Assembly (NCBI GenBank): GCA_947378425.1
Contig: CANCJV010000001.1
Location: 95,626 to 159,625, forward strand
Origin: Synechococcaceae cyanobacterium
GTDB taxonomy: Bacteria; Cyanobacteriota; Cyanobacteriia; PCC-6307; Cyanobiaceae
DNA: 64,000 nucleotides
Direction: 5' to 3'
In this document: positions 18,332-28,818 of the stretch, piece after piece
Layout: each line of letters starts with the position of its first letter
How positions within the stretch are numbered: position 1 is the first letter of the stretch
Program-made: the position numbers and the translations under genes
The notes under the pieces: model-generated
What the model was told of the DNA's origin: nothing
What the model saw: the letters and a program-made list of their open reading frames with translations, nothing else
The model's database searches: none

Positions 18332-20149
18332 TCAGGGACCTGGCGCCTCCGTGCCCTCGGCCCGGTGCTCCAGCACGCCGCCCAGGGCGAAGGCCGCATG
18401 CACGGCCTGCAGCGCCCGTACGCCATCGCACTCCGGCACCACGCAGCTGGTGCGGATCTCACTGGTGGCGATCAGTTCAATGTTGATGCCGGCCTCAGCG
18501 ATGGCGCGGAACATGCGGGCGGCAGTGCCTGGACGGCAGGGCATCCCCGCACCGACGGCGCTGACCCGGGCGATGGCGGAACCCTCCTCCACGCAGGCCT
18601 CGGGCCACTGCAGCAGCAGCGGCGCCAGAGCCTCCTCGGCGCGCCGCAGATCGTCCCGTTTGAGCACGAAGCTCATGTCGCGGCTCAGCTGTTGCCCCAT
18701 CGTGTGGGTGCGCTCGGACTGGACGATCGCATCGACGCTGATCGTGGCCTCCGCCAGGGTGCGGCAGACCGCCGCCGCACTGCCGGGCTGGTCCGGCACG
18801 TGCCGCACCGTGACCTGAATCTGGTCGCGATCGAGGGCGACGCCGCGCACGGCTGGATCGGCCAGCTGGCAGCCCAGTGGCTGGTGACGCACCTGCCGTT
18901 CCTGCAGCTCAAAGGCCTCGGCCGTGGCCCGCAGGGCCTTGGATCCCTCACGGCCGGCCACCACACAGCTCACCTTCACCTCGCTGGTGGCGATCAGGCG
19001 CAGGTTGATGCCCAGGCGGGCCAGGGTGTCGAACAGGCGCGCGGCGACGCCGGGGCGCCCGAGGATGCCGGCGCCGGAAATGCTGATTTTGGCCATGTCC
19101 GCCTCACCGCTCAACACGGCAGCCTCGGCGCCCATGGCGGCCAGCACCTGGCGGCAGACCCCGCTCGCCCGCTCCAGATCGGCTTCGGCCAGGGTGAAGG
19201 CGATGTCGTTGCTGCCCCCGTCCTGGCTGGCCTGCACGATCAGGTCCACATTCAGTTCAGCGGCGCCGAGGGCCTCGAACAACTGGGCCGCCACGCCGGG
19301 CCGATCAGGCACGTCCGTGAGGGCCAGCACCGCCTGGTGCAGCTCGAGTTCGGCGCCATCCACCGGTTTGCCCAGTTCCAGGCCCTCGGGCCCGCAGGCC
19401 CTGGGATGGCCACTGGTGAGCCGGGTGCCGGGGGCATCGCTCCAGCTGGAGCGCACCACCAGGGGCACGCCGTAGTTGCGGGCGATCTCCACGGCCCGCG
19501 GATGCAGCACCGCCGCCCCCAGGCTGGCCAGCTCCAGCATTTCATCGCAGCTCACCGACTCCATCAGCTGGGCATCACTCACCTTGCGCGGATCGGTGGT
19601 GAGCACGCCGGGCACATCGGTGAAGATCTCACAGGCTTCGGCTCCCAGGGCTGCGGCCAGGGCCACGGCCGAGGTGTCGGAGCCGCCCCGGCCCAGGGTG
19701 GTGATCTCGGGGGTGCCGCAGGCGCCGCTGCTGGTGCCCTGGAAGCCGGCCACCACCACCACCTGGCCGTCCTCGAGCAGACGCCGCAGCCGTTCGGTGC
19801 GCACCTCGAGGATGCGGGCCCGGCCATGGGCCGATTCGGTGATGATGCCGGCCTGGGTGCCTGTCATCGACACGGCCGGTACGCCCAGTTCCTGCAGGGC
19901 CATGGACAGCAGGGCGATGGACACCTGCTCGCCGGTGGCCAGCAGCATGTCCATCTCCCGCTGATGGGGCTGGGCGCTGATCGCGCGCGCCAGAGCGGTG
20001 AGCTCATCGGTCGTGTGGCCCATGGCCGAGACCACGATCACCAGCTCATGGCCCTGCTGGCGGCAGGCGGCGATGCGCCGGGCCACGGCCTGGATGCGTT
20101 CCACATCCGCCAGCGAGGTGCCGCCGAATTTCTGAACCAGCAGGCCCAT
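18332..20149 (-). CDS. lysC: Aspartate kinase with multi-ACT regulatory region
   Basis: Phosphorylates aspartate, the entry to lysine, threonine and methionine synthesis. The kinase domain opens [19 protein letters not shown] and contains [10 protein letters not shown] and [16 protein letters not shown]. At 605 residues it exceeds the usual 400-450 because the regulatory half appears to carry two ACT pairs (about residues 270-425 and 440-590, with related GxPGxAARxF blocks repeated), as in other cyanobacteria. Allosteric end-product feedback is expected. holA lies 29 bp upstream on the same strand. Together with asd and dapA in this window it covers the first three lysine-pathway steps. Confidence 0.96.
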   Translation of the reverse strand: MGLLVQKFGGTSLADVERIQAVARRIAACRQQGHELVIVVSAMGHTTDELTALARAISAQPHQREMDMLLATGEQVSIALLSMALQELGVPAVSMTGTQAGIITESAHGRARILEVRTERLRRLLEDGQVVVVAGFQGTSSGACGTPEITTLGRGGSDTSAVALAAALGAEACEIFTDVPGVLTTDPRKVSDAQLMESVSCDEMLELASLGAAVLHPRAVEIARNYGVPLVVRSSWSDAPGTRLTSGHPRACGPEGLELGKPVDGAELELHQAVLALTDVPDRPGVAAQLFEALGAAELNVDLIVQASQDGGSNDIAFTLAEADLERASGVCRQVLAAMGAEAAVLSGEADMAKISISGAGILGRPGVAARLFDTLARLGINLRLIATSEVKVSCVVAGREGSKALRATAEAFELQERQVRHQPLGCQLADPAVRGVALDRDQIQVTVRHVPDQPGSAAAVCRTLAEATISVDAIVQSERTHTMGQQLSRDMSFVLKRDDLRRAEEALAPLLLQWPEACVEEGSAIARVSAVGAGMPCRPGTAARMFRAIAEAGINIELIATSEIRTSCVVPECDGVRALQAVHAAFALGGVLEHRAEGTEAPGP

Positions 20150-20178
20150 CCCCGTTGCTGTTGCGGTGTTGGCTCTGA

Positions 20179-21189
20179 TTATCGGGGCCGGCCCCCCGGC
20201 GCACCTCCGGGTCGAGGGGCGGCCAGTAGAAAGCCATCGCGGAAGGCTTCGCCTGGATCGCTGCCCCGCTTGAGCGCCATTTCCACCTCCAGCAATCGGC
20301 TCAGCAAGGCCAGGAGCTGGCTCGGGGCCTTGCCGCGGATCTGTTTGCGCATCACATAGATGCGTTTGGGGTTGCCGATGCCGGCCGCCTTGGCGATCAC
20401 CGCCACGTCCTGTTCACCGGTCTTTTCCAGCAGGGCCACCCAGAGCCAGCCGCGGATCTGACTGCTGAGCGAGGCCACGATCCTCAGGGCCGGTTCGTTG
20501 GCCGCCAGCAGGGCATCGGCCAGGGCGATGGCCTCGGCCGGCTGGCCCGCCAGCAGGGCATCGCCGACGGCGAGGCTGCTGGTGCTGCGGCCCCCCACCA
20601 GGGCTTCCACCGACTGGAGATCGATGGCGGCGGCTGGGTCGCGCCCCTGCTGGTACAGGCTCAGCTTTTCCAGTTCGCTTTCCAGGCGGGTGCTGTCGCT
20701 GCCGATGATCTCGGCCAGGGCCTCGGCGGCGGCGGCTTCCAGCTTCAGGCCGAGGTCGCGGGCGGTGCGCAGCACCAGCTCCACCTGGCCGCCCCCATCC
20801 CAGATGGCTGGCAGCTGGAAGCTGTGCTCCTGGGCCACTTTCTTCAGGGCCTTGGTGGTGCGCAGCCGGGCATCGGGTTTGCCGGAGCTGACCAGCAGCA
20901 GATGGCAGCTTTCGCTCACCAGCTCCAGGCTGGCCTCCAGTTGTTCGGCCAGCTCGGCCGGGCACTGGTTGCAGAAGGGGCTGCGCTGCACCACCACCAC
21001 CCGGGCGCCGCTACCGAAGGGTGGGGTGCGGGCCTCCTCAAGGGCCCGGGCCGCCTGGCTGATGTCGTTGCCATCGAGGCGGCTGAGGTTGATGGCCGCC
21101 CAGGCCGGCTCCACCAGCTTGCTCACCAGGGCCTCCACCGCCCGATGGCGGGCGGCCTCGTCATCGCCCCAGTAGAGATGGATGGGCAT
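20179..21189 (-). CDS. holA: DNA polymerase III subunit delta
   Basis: Clamp-loader subunit that opens the beta clamp; it would pair with DnaX encoded at the left edge. The protein begins [21 protein letters not shown], a typical N-terminus of the family. It contains the [10 protein letters not shown] block and a C-terminal helical collar domain ([13 protein letters not shown]). Length (336) fits. It is followed 29 bp later by lysC on the same strand. Confidence 0.92.
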   Translation of the reverse strand: MPIHLYWGDDEAARHRAVEALVSKLVEPAWAAINLSRLDGNDISQAARALEEARTPPFGSGARVVVVQRSPFCNQCPAELAEQLEASLELVSESCHLLLVSSGKPDARLRTTKALKKVAQEHSFQLPAIWDGGGQVELVLRTARDLGLKLEAAAAEALAEIIGSDSTRLESELEKLSLYQQGRDPAAAIDLQSVEALVGGRSTSSLAVGDALLAGQPAEAIALADALLAANEPALRIVASLSSQIRGWLWVALLEKTGEQDVAVIAKAAGIGNPKRIYVMRKQIRGKAPSQLLALLSRLLEVEMALKRGSDPGEAFRDGFLLAAPRPGGAPGGRPR

Positions 21190-21619
21190 CAGGGATGGCT
21201 CTGAGGCTGGAGGGGGGATGCGGCAGGCATGGCTTGCCGGGTTGGCCAGGCAGGACGGGGGCCTGGCTGGTGGGGCCCACGACCTGGAACCGGATCAAGT
21301 CTTGCGTCACGGGTGCCGTATGGGGCTGTTGGCTGCAAGCCCGGCTTCGATGCGGAATCGTTGGACGATCGCGCTGGGTTGCTGCCTGGCCTACCCGATC
21401 GGCTGATCTGGGAGTGGGCCGCGGACGTCGGGATCCCGGGTGGCTGGGGATGGTTCTGGGGTGGGTTCATCGAAGGCCTGCGGCTCCGGTCTGGGTGGCA
21501 GAGGCCCCTGCAAGCTCCACCCCATCGTCGCGTTCCCGGAGGCCCTGAACGCTTCAAGGGCTTGCTCCAGTCGGGGCTTGGAACTGGCTGCGAGTCCGAA
21601 CGGACGCTGGCCAGACGTG
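21190..21619. other. Intergenic region upstream of the small ORF and cobH
   Basis: About 430 bp divergent from holA. It should carry the holA/lysC promoter. No recognisable gene, structured RNA or cobalamin riboswitch was found. Confidence 0.45.
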
Positions 21620-21892
21620 ATGCCTCCGCTGCTGGGCGGGCTGGCGCCAGGGGCAGCCGCGTGGCTCGATCGTCAGCAGCTCCGGGTCGCGGGGCCAGTT
21701 CCATCGGCTGACGTGGCGATCGAGGCCGCGATGTCCGTGCCGCTGCAGCCCCGGGCCGTGGCGTTCCTGCCGTCGGAACGGTGGGACGCTCTGTTGAAGC
21801 CGGGCTTCATCGTCGTCAAGCCGCTGCCCCAGAGCCGGCTGCTCCATAGGTTGGGCCCGCTGCAACCGCCGCTCCAACCCTGGACCATCTGA
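21620..21892 (+). CDS. Possible small protein of unknown function
   Basis: A 90-residue open frame starting GTG-ATG at 21617-21622, between holA and cobH. Codon choice looks coding (strong G/C at third positions), and the product (SERWDALLKPGFIVVKPLPQ in its second half) is not low-complexity. No ribosome-binding site or family is recognised, and its end overlaps the probable 5' part of cobH. It could be a real gene, a remnant or chance. Confidence 0.3.
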   Translation: MPPLLGGLAPGAAAWLDRQQLRVAGPVPSADVAIEAAMSVPLQPRAVAFLPSERWDALLKPGFIVVKPLPQSRLLHRLGPLQPPLQPWTI

Positions 21893-21927
21893 TCTTCACA
21901 GAGAGCCTCCGTCGGATTCACGGCTGG

Positions 21928-22512
21928 TTGGAGCCCACAGGCGTGCTGGAAGGCCTGACACCGCTGGAGCGGCAGGTGGTGGAGCGCCTGGTGCACAGCA
22001 GCGGTGACCTCACCCTGGCGTCTGCGGTGCGCTTCTCTGCCGGAGCCTGTGATCTGGGGCTGGATGCCCTGCTGGCCGGGGTGCCGATCCTGGCTGACAC
22101 GGCCATGGCGGCGGCGGCCGTGGCCCCGATGGCCCAGCGAACCCTCGGGGTGGGCGTGTTCTCGGTGCTCGATTGGGCCCCCGCCACGGCTCCTGAGGGC
22201 GGCACCCGGGCGGCGGCGGGTCTGGATCTTGCCCTGGAGGCCCACCCCGGTGCCGTGGTGCTGATCGGCAGCGCCCCCACGGCTCTGGTGCGGCTACTGG
22301 AGCGAGTGGCTGCCGGCTCGCCCCGGCCGGCCCTGGTGGTGGGGATGCCGGTGGGTTTCGTGGGTGTGATGGAGAGCAAGGCGTTGCTGGCGGCCAGTGA
22401 TCTGCCCCAGATCCGCCTGGAGGGGAGCCGCGGCGGTGCCGGCCTGGTGGCGGCCAGTGTCAATGCCCTGCTGCGGCGGGCCTGGCTGGATCGCCAGGGA
22501 CAGGGCGGCTGA
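21928..22512 (+). CDS. cobH: Precorrin-8X methylmutase (start uncertain)
   Basis: Catalyses the C11-to-C12 methyl shift giving hydrogenobyrinic or cobyrinic acid in corrin synthesis. Visible family features are ERQVVERLVHSSGDL (with the catalytic histidine), FSAGACDLGLDALLAGVPILAD, a GSAPTAL block and MPVGFVGVMESK. The TTG at 21928 is the first standard start, but the same frame reads DHLIFTESLRRI just upstream (21883-21918), which matches the expected N-terminal HPI..ES..II block of this family. Between the in-frame TAG at 21847 and 21928 only CTG, ATC or ATT could initiate. The gene probably begins at one of these or has lost its start. Convergent with mutS. Confidence 0.85.
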   Translation: MEPTGVLEGLTPLERQVVERLVHSSGDLTLASAVRFSAGACDLGLDALLAGVPILADTAMAAAAVAPMAQRTLGVGVFSVLDWAPATAPEGGTRAAAGLDLALEAHPGAVVLIGSAPTALVRLLERVAAGSPRPALVVGMPVGFVGVMESKALLAASDLPQIRLEGSRGGAGLVAASVNALLRRAWLDRQGQGG

Positions 22513-22632
22513 TCCGGCCAGGTCCCAAGGGTTCGCTGAACAACCTGCACCGGGCCCCCTCGACAGGTTCGTTTCCCGCTGGCACTCAGATGTTCACGGC
22601 GTTCTTGCTCAGCCGAAACAACGGGATGCCGA

Positions 22633-25608
22633 TCACTTGAGCGGTTGTTCCGCCGGCTCCGAAGGCTCCAGCCCCACCACCACATGGCTGTTCGCCTCGA
22701 TGCGGCCGAGCACCTGGCGGGCCCGCAGCACCACGGCCGGAGGCACACCGGCCAGCCTGGCCGCCTCGATGCCGTAGCTGCGGCTGGCGCCGCCGCGGCT
22801 CACCCGATGCAGGAACACCAGGTCGTCGCCGGTCTCCTGCACCAGCACCTGGGCGTTGCCGACGTTGGGCAGCAGCGCGGCCAGTTCATTGAGCTCGTGA
22901 TAGTGGGTGGCGAAGATCGTGCGGGCGCCGATGGCGCTGGCCAGGTGTTCGGCCACGGCCCAGGCGATCGAGAGGCCATCGAAGGTGGCGGTGCCACGCC
23001 CGATCTCATCGAGCAGCACCAGGGAGCGCTCGCTGGCGTGGTGCAGGATGTTGGCGGTTTCGGTCATCTCCACCATGAAGGTGGACTGGCCGCTGGCCAG
23101 GTCGTCGACGGCGCCGACCCGGGTGAAGATGCGATCAGCGATGCCGAGGCGCGCCGAGCGGGCCGGGATCCAGCTGCCGATCTGGGCCATCAGCTGCAGC
23201 AGGCCGCTCTGGCGCAGATAACAGCTCTTGCCGCTGGCATTGGGGCCGGTGAGCACCAGCAGATCCGGCACGGTTGTGTCGCCGCCATCGCCGGACGCCG
23301 TCGGGATCCGATTCGTGTCGATCGGCAGGTTCTGGTTGCCGGGCAGGCCAGGCCCTGGCGGGCTGCCTCCCCCCAGGGCCAGATCGTTGGCGGTGAAGGG
23401 CTCCTCCACCAGCAATTGCTCCACCACCGGGTGGCGGCCGGCCTCGATCCGCAGCTCCCGGCCCTCCACCAGCTCGGGCCGGCAATAGCCGCTGGTGGCG
23501 GCCACCTCGGCCAAAGAGGCGAGGGCGTCGAGCTCGGCCACGAGCCGGGCGGCCGTGCGAATCGGCGCCGCCCGCTCCCCCACCCGGGAGCGCAGGGCCA
23601 CGAACAGCTCGTATTCCCGCTGGGCGACCCGGGCGCGCAGCTGCAGGATCTGTCCTTCCCGTCCCTTGAGGGCGGGAGTGACGAAGCGCTCCTCATTGGC
23701 CAGGGTCTGGCGCCGGATCCAGTGCTCCGGCACGGCGGCGGCCCGGGCCCGGCTCACCGCCAGGAAATAGCCGAAGCTGCGGTGGTACTGGAGCCGAAGG
23801 TTGGCGTTGCCGCTGGCCTGGCGTTCCAGGGACTCCTGTTCGGCCAGCCACTGCTCCTGGTCGTCGAGCTGATTGCGCAGGCCATCGAGCACCGCATCGA
23901 CGCCGTTGTGGATCAGACCGCCTTCGCTGAGGCTCATCGGCGGCGTCTCCACCAGCTGATGGCGCAGCTCCGCCGCCAGGGAGCTCAACTCCGGCCAGGG
24001 TTGGCCCAGGGCCTGCAGCGGCGCACTGCGGGAGTCCCGCACCAAAGAGGCCAGCCTCGGCAGCCGTTCGAGGCCGTCGGCGAGCGCCACCAGATCGCGG
24101 GCGGAGGCACTACCGGCGCCGGCTCGGCCGGCCAGCCGCTCCAGATCGCCCATCGGCCGCAGCAAGCGGCGCAGGGACAGGCGCAGGGGCCGGTGGTCCA
24201 CCAGCTCGCTCACCGCCTCCTGCCGGCTCAGGATCGCCTCCCGATCCACCAGGGGCGCTTCGATCCAGCGCCGCAGGCAGCGGCCGCCCATGGCGGTGGC
24301 GGTGCGATCCAGGGCCCAGAGCAGGGAGCCATGCAGGGAGCCGCCCAGCTGGGTGCGGGTGAGTTCGAGATTGCGGCGGGTCTGGGCATCGAGCACCAGC
24401 TGGTCGCCGGCCTGCCAGACGGTGGGCATGTCCAGCGGGATCGGGGGGCGCTCCTCGTCGCCCGGCTGGGTGGCATCGAGATAGGCCAGCAGCCCGCCGG
24501 CCGCCCGCATCGCCAGGGGCACCTCTCCGAGCCCGAGGCCATCGAGGCTGGCGAGGCGGAAGCGCGCCAGCAGGCGGCCCCGGGCCTGGGGGGCCTCAAA
24601 GGGGGAGCGGGCCAGGGGGGTGAGCCGTCGGCCGTCGGGGCACCAGGCCGGTGTCTGGTCCCCCTGCTCGCTCGGGCAGGGCCAGATCACTTCCGCCGCC
24701 TCCATCTGCAGCAGCTCCTGGTGCAGGGCGCCGCTGCCCTGCCGTTCGGTGACCCGGAACTCGCCGGTGCTGACGTCGGCCACGGCCATCCCCCAGCGGC
24801 CGCCGCTCTGATCGAGCACCACGGCGCACAGCCAGTTGTTGCGGCGGGCGGCCAGCATCCCCTCCTCCAGCACGGTGCCTGGGGTGAGCACGCGCGTGAT
24901 GTCGCGGCGCAGCAGGGCCCCTTTGGCGGCGGTGGTCTCCAGCTGGTCGCAGAGGGCGACGCTGAGGCCGCGGCGCACAAGCTCGGCGCAATAGCGCTCG
25001 GCGGCGTGATGGGGAATGCCCGCCATCGGCACCCGCCCCACCGCCTTGCCGGCCTCCTTGCCGGTGAGGGTGAGCTCCAGCAGGCGTGAGAGCAGGATCG
25101 CGTCCTCGAAGAAGAACTCGAAGAAATCGCCGAGGCGATAGAGCAGTACCCGCTCCGGATGGGCGGCCTTGAGTTCGACGTAGTGGCGCAGCACCGGCGG
25201 CAGGGCGGCCGGATCGATCAGGCTGTGATGGTGCCAGCGCGGCAGATCGGAATCCGGCCCGCCCCCCTCAGTCACGGGGAGCTCTGCGCCCCTCGCTCCC
25301 GCGGCGTCGCCCGCGACGGCCTTGTCATCGTCGGCTCTCTGGAGGGCGTCAGCCGGGGGCGTGGCCTCGACATGGCCCTGGCGCGGCCGCGGTCGGGCGG
25401 CGGCATCGGCGCACAGCCGCTCGTCATCGAAGCCGGAGTTGTCATCCCCTTCGATGGCGCCTGAGTCCGGCGCCTGGGGAACAAGGGGCGCTGCCGGTGC
25501 CACCAGCCCCAGATCGGCCACCAGGGAGAGCTGTTGCGCGGCCGCAGGGGCCGCCGAGCGCGCCACCATGACACTGGGGATGGGGCTTCCCATCTTAAGG
25601 GCCACCAT
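22633..25608 (-). CDS. mutS: DNA mismatch repair protein MutS
   Basis: Mismatch-recognition ATPase. The mispair-binding Phe-x-Glu region is visible as [16 protein letters not shown] (about residue 165 from this start), then the connector, lever and clamp domains. The ATPase has Walker [10 protein letters not shown] and Walker [12 protein letters not shown]. The N-terminus before the recognition domain is a 150-residue Ala/Pro/Asp-rich extension, and a Gly/Pro-rich insertion of about 45 residues lies just before Walker A; both are low-complexity. The ATG at 25606-25608 (MVALKMGSP) was chosen over one 42 codons upstream. Convergent with cobH and divergent from psbZ. Confidence 0.96.
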   Translation of the reverse strand: MVALKMGSPIPSVMVARSAAPAAAQQLSLVADLGLVAPAAPLVPQAPDSGAIEGDDNSGFDDERLCADAAARPRPRQGHVEATPPADALQRADDDKAVAGDAAGARGAELPVTEGGGPDSDLPRWHHHSLIDPAALPPVLRHYVELKAAHPERVLLYRLGDFFEFFFEDAILLSRLLELTLTGKEAGKAVGRVPMAGIPHHAAERYCAELVRRGLSVALCDQLETTAAKGALLRRDITRVLTPGTVLEEGMLAARRNNWLCAVVLDQSGGRWGMAVADVSTGEFRVTERQGSGALHQELLQMEAAEVIWPCPSEQGDQTPAWCPDGRRLTPLARSPFEAPQARGRLLARFRLASLDGLGLGEVPLAMRAAGGLLAYLDATQPGDEERPPIPLDMPTVWQAGDQLVLDAQTRRNLELTRTQLGGSLHGSLLWALDRTATAMGGRCLRRWIEAPLVDREAILSRQEAVSELVDHRPLRLSLRRLLRPMGDLERLAGRAGAGSASARDLVALADGLERLPRLASLVRDSRSAPLQALGQPWPELSSLAAELRHQLVETPPMSLSEGGLIHNGVDAVLDGLRNQLDDQEQWLAEQESLERQASGNANLRLQYHRSFGYFLAVSRARAAAVPEHWIRRQTLANEERFVTPALKGREGQILQLRARVAQREYELFVALRSRVGERAAPIRTAARLVAELDALASLAEVAATSGYCRPELVEGRELRIEAGRHPVVEQLLVEEPFTANDLALGGGSPPGPGLPGNQNLPIDTNRIPTASGDGGDTTVPDLLVLTGPNASGKSCYLRQSGLLQLMAQIGSWIPARSARLGIADRIFTRVGAVDDLASGQSTFMVEMTETANILHHASERSLVLLDEIGRGTATFDGLSIAWAVAEHLASAIGARTIFATHYHELNELAALLPNVGNAQVLVQETGDDLVFLHRVSRGGASRSYGIEAARLAGVPPAVVLRARQVLGRIEANSHVVVGLEPSEPAEQPLK

Positions 25609-26099
25609 CGGTGGTGTCTTCTGCGCCGCTGAGCGGGCCGTCGGAAGCGTCGCCCCAGGCACCCCGTCCCAAGGGTGGGGCCGGGATGCTCCTCTCGCCC
25701 ATGCCTGTCGCCGGGTGGGGCTTCGCCCCGGCATGGCGGTCGTGGCGAATCACTGAGGTCGCTTGCGGGGCAGTCAGTCTGAAGGTCTGCCTACTGGTGT
25801 GTCCCGCGGATCTCGGCGGGAGCGGCTCGAGGCGGCGAAGCCCGGGATCGGGCCGCAAGGTCCTGGATCACGGCGCCCTTGGGCCAGCCTTTCGAAGGCA
25901 GCATGCCCAGCCGGGCACTCCTGAAGACCTGGGGATGCCCCGTCGTCTCTGCCCGGCCACCCGCCGCAGGCAGGCAGCCGCCCCCAGCCCAGCCCAACCC
26001 CACAACTTGTGAAGGATGGCGCCCGTCCGGGCCGGGGGCGCGGGGGGCTCGTGTGAGAATCCGCTCACTGCCAGATATGGCCGGCGAGCCCCTTCACCC
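25609..26099. other. Divergent intergenic region mutS / psbZ
   Basis: About 490 bp that should contain the mutS and psbZ promoters. Open frames here are GC-driven and resemble nothing known. No clear promoter hexamers or structured RNA were identified. Confidence 0.45.
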
Positions 26100-26288
26100 A
26101 TGCAGATCCTCAACACCCTCACCGTTCTGGCCCTGGTGGTGATGTCCTTTGCCCTGATCGTGGCGGTGCCGGTGCTGTACGCCAGCACCGAGGACAGCGG
26201 CCGCTCCAACCGCCTGATCCTGCTCGGCGGCGCTGCCTGGGTGGCCCTGGTGCTGCTCAACTGGGGCATGAGCTACTTCGTGGTTTGA
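26100..26288 (+). CDS. psbZ: Photosystem II protein PsbZ (Ycf9)
   Basis: A 62-residue thylakoid protein with two membrane helices (about residues 3-25 and 38-60) and a short polar loop ([10 protein letters not shown]). It sits at the periphery of photosystem II and stabilises its antenna contacts. Sequence and length match cyanobacterial PsbZ throughout: [20 protein letters not shown] at the N-terminus and NWGMSYFVV at the end. The ATG at 26100 is set by this match. ribH begins 4 bp after the stop, so the two are co-transcribed. Confidence 0.97.
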   Translation: MQILNTLTVLALVVMSFALIVAVPVLYASTEDSGRSNRLILLGGAAWVALVLLNWGMSYFVV

Positions 26289-26292
26289 ATCC

Positions 26293-26772
26293 TTGACGGT
26301 TTTTGAAGGTCGCTTCACCGACACCGCAGGCCTGAAGATCGCTGTGGTCGTGGCCCGTTTCAACGATCTGGTCACAGGCAAGCTGCTGAGCGGCTGTCTT
26401 GACTGCCTCTCCCGACACGGCATCGATACCTCCGCAGACAGTCCCCAGCTCGATGTGGCCTGGGTGCCTGGCAGCTTTGAAATCCCGCTGGTGGCCCAGC
26501 GGCTGGCGGCCAGCGGTCGCTACCAGGTGGTGGTCACCCTCGGTGCCGTGATCCGCGGCGACACCCCCCACTTCGACGTGGTGGTGGCGGAGGTGAGCAA
26601 GGGAGTGGCGGCCGTGGCCCGCGGCACCGGCGTGCCGGTGATTTTCGGAGTGCTCACCACCGACACCTTGCAGCAGGCGCTGGAGAGGGCTGGTATCAAG
26701 AGCAATCTGGGCTGGAATTATGGGTTGCAGGCTCTGGAGATGGGTAGCCTGATGGCGGCGATTTCGATCTAA
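26293..26772 (+). CDS. ribH: 6,7-dimethyl-8-ribityllumazine synthase
   Basis: Penultimate enzyme of riboflavin synthesis. The 159-residue protein shows [39 protein letters not shown] with the catalytic histidine, and [17 protein letters not shown]. The start is TTG at 26293, only 4 bp after the psbZ stop. Pairing with psbZ is a conserved picocyanobacterial arrangement. Confidence 0.97.
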   Translation: MTVFEGRFTDTAGLKIAVVVARFNDLVTGKLLSGCLDCLSRHGIDTSADSPQLDVAWVPGSFEIPLVAQRLAASGRYQVVVTLGAVIRGDTPHFDVVVAEVSKGVAAVARGTGVPVIFGVLTTDTLQQALERAGIKSNLGWNYGLQALEMGSLMAAISI

Positions 26773-26830
26773 CTTGCTACGGGAGTCAGTCCTGTGCGCT
26801 CCCTTTGTCCTGACTGACCCTGGAGATTGA

Positions 26831-27934
26831 GTGATCTGGCATCGGCCACGCCAAGTTCTTGCGCTCTGTGCACTGTTTGATCTTCTGGGTCTGGTGCTTG
26901 CGGTAGTACTTGTCGATCTGTTCTTCTCCATCCATCTGCTCGGCCATCCAGATTGGTTGTTGCCCTTCGGCATCGCCTATGTGGCGTTCAGTTGGCTGTT
27001 TGGCAGTTACACGCTGCTGCGGTTGCCCCGGCTGAGCTTGGTGCAGGTTCTGATGCGTCTCGGCGCTGCGGCTCTGGCGACGATGTTGTCCGTGGTGCTG
27101 GCGTTCTGGCTGCTGAATCTGCCCGTCACGTTCACCCTCGGCCATCGCCGCATTCAGGCAGCTCTGCTGGTTGGGATGAGTGTCTGGGCCCTGCTGGTGC
27201 GCCTGCTGTTGCGTCGCCAGGTGAGCCGCCGTAAGACCACGTTTCCCTCCAGTCTGGAGATGGCGGAGCAGCGGCAGCAGCGGCTGCTGCCCAATCAATT
27301 GCCGGAAAATGCCCTGATCCTGGCCGATGTGCCCTGGAGCAACACCCTCAGCGTTCAGCGTCAGCTCAAGCGCGCGGCCGATGTGACGGTGGCCCTGGGG
27401 CTGCTGTTGACCAGCTCGCCCCTGATTGCCCTGGTTGTGCTGCTGATCTGGATCGAGGATCAAGGACCTGTGCTCTATTCCCAGGCCCGCAGCGGCTGGA
27501 TGGGTCAGACCTTCCAGCTTTACAAGCTGCGCACCATGAAACAGACCGATAGCCAGGGCCAGGTCAGCTGGACGAAGCCGGGAGATCAGCGCATCACTCG
27601 CGTGGGCTGGTTTCTGCGCCGTGTGCGAATTGATGAACTCCCCCAGCTGATCAATGTGCTGAGGGGTGACATGAGCCTGATCGGACCGCGTCCTGAGCGG
27701 CCCGAACTTGAGGCGGAGCTTGAAGCGGGCATCCCCCACTACCGCAAGCGCCACTGGATGCCGCCGGGTCTGAGTGGCTGGGCCCAGGTGAGTGCGCCTT
27801 ACGCGGCCAATCTTGAGGAGGCGGAACTCAAGCTCAGCTACGACCTCTACTACCTGCGTCACTGGAGCACCGCCTTTGATCTGTTGATCCTGATCAAGAC
27901 CATCAAGACGGTCCTGAAGGCACGGGGGCGCTGA
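26831..27934 (+). CDS. Initiating sugar-phosphate (undecaprenyl-phosphate) transferase
   Basis: Transfers a sugar-1-phosphate to undecaprenyl phosphate to start polysaccharide repeat synthesis. The N-terminal half has about four membrane helices. The C-terminal catalytic domain carries KRAADVTVALGLLL, YKLRTMK, the conserved acidic RRVRIDELPQLINVLRGDMS and GPRPERPE, all hallmarks of the WbaP/PglC/ExoY-like bacterial sugar transferases. Starts at GTG 26831. With the GT2 gene following, it opens the surface-glycan locus. The sugar is not predictable from sequence alone. Confidence 0.92.
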   Translation: MIWHRPRQVLALCALFDLLGLVLAVVLVDLFFSIHLLGHPDWLLPFGIAYVAFSWLFGSYTLLRLPRLSLVQVLMRLGAAALATMLSVVLAFWLLNLPVTFTLGHRRIQAALLVGMSVWALLVRLLLRRQVSRRKTTFPSSLEMAEQRQQRLLPNQLPENALILADVPWSNTLSVQRQLKRAADVTVALGLLLTSSPLIALVVLLIWIEDQGPVLYSQARSGWMGQTFQLYKLRTMKQTDSQGQVSWTKPGDQRITRVGWFLRRVRIDELPQLINVLRGDMSLIGPRPERPELEAELEAGIPHYRKRHWMPPGLSGWAQVSAPYAANLEEAELKLSYDLYYLRHWSTAFDLLILIKTIKTVLKARGR

Positions 27935-27987
27935 ACCGTGATGCCAGCCAGGCACGGATGGCGCCATTGGCTGTGGGCGGTGGCCCG

Positions 27988-28818
27988 ATGACAGAGATGC
28001 GGAGTCCCGGCGGCCGTGTTGAGGAGGCGAGGCCGGCGCAGCGACGGCTGCTGTTGATCCTGGTGGCCTTCCATCCACCGGAGTCCCATGTTCAGGGCCT
28101 GCGCCGTTGCCTGGAGGCCCTTCCTCCGGAGATTGGATATGCCGTGGTGGTCAATGACCATCGTGTCGGCGAACCGGTGGATCAGCTGAGGGCTGGAGCC
28201 GATCAATTCCTCACCTGCTCGGAAAATCTTGGCTACGGGCGGGCGATCAACCGGATGGTGTCCAGCCTTCCCGATCTGCCGCAGTGGCTCGGGGCCCTCA
28301 ACACGGACCTGAGCTGGAGGCCTGGCACGTTTGAGACCCTGCTGGCCTGGCTCAGTCTCCATGCCGATGTGGTGCTGGCCGTACCGGAGATCCAGGATCC
28401 CGACGGCAGGCCCCAGCTCCTCTGCAAGCGGGATCCCAGCCTGCTGGCTCTGGTCAGCCGGCGCTTCCTGCCCAAGGCGCTGAAACCGTCCTGGTTACGG
28501 CGCTACGACGCCCGTTTTCAGATGGCGGAGCAGGATCTTGGCAGCCCACTTGATGTGCCCTATCTGAGTGGTTGCTGCATGCTGATTCGGAGTGCGGCCT
28601 TCCAGGCAGTGGGTGGATTCGATCGGCGCTTCTTTCTCTATCTTGAGGACGCTGACCTCAGTCGCCGTCTGCGCTCCCTCGGTCGCTGCATTCACCTGCC
28701 AGTGGCTGCAGTCCGGCATCACTGGGGTCGGGGCAATCATCACTCGCTCTGGCTCACCATGGTGAACATCCAGAGTGTCTGGATCTATTTCAGTCAGTGG
28801 GGTTGGCGTTGGTGGTGA
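27988..28818 (+). CDS. Glycosyltransferase family 2 (rhamnosyltransferase-like)
   Basis: Cytosolic GT-A glycosyltransferase. It shows LLLILVAFHPP at the start, NLGYGRAINRM, the DxD-equivalent GALNTDLSW, VPYLSGCCMLIRSAAF and GGFDRRFFLYLEDADLSRR, the pattern of WbbL-type enzymes that often add rhamnose. ATG at 27988 was taken; an ATG at 27958 would add ten residues. It follows the sugar transferase by about 50 bp. Its 3' end overlaps the convergent fusion gene by 29 bp. Confidence 0.88.
   Translation: MTEMRSPGGRVEEARPAQRRLLLILVAFHPPESHVQGLRRCLEALPPEIGYAVVVNDHRVGEPVDQLRAGADQFLTCSENLGYGRAINRMVSSLPDLPQWLGALNTDLSWRPGTFETLLAWLSLHADVVLAVPEIQDPDGRPQLLCKRDPSLLALVSRRFLPKALKPSWLRRYDARFQMAEQDLGSPLDVPYLSGCCMLIRSAAFQAVGGFDRRFFLYLEDADLSRRLRSLGRCIHLPVAAVRHHWGRGNHHSLWLTMVNIQSVWIYFSQWGWRWW

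Noticed and set aside
18365..20359. 664-codon plus-strand frame opposite lysC
   Set aside because: Shadow of the kinase gene: composition-driven, rich in Gly, His and Gln, no start signal.
21190..21927. Cobalamin riboswitch upstream of cobH
   Set aside because: No B12-box-like conserved segment or fitting structure was recognised.
22645..25089. 814-codon plus-strand frame opposite mutS
   Set aside because: Same type of GC shadow; mutS on the minus strand has all catalytic motifs.
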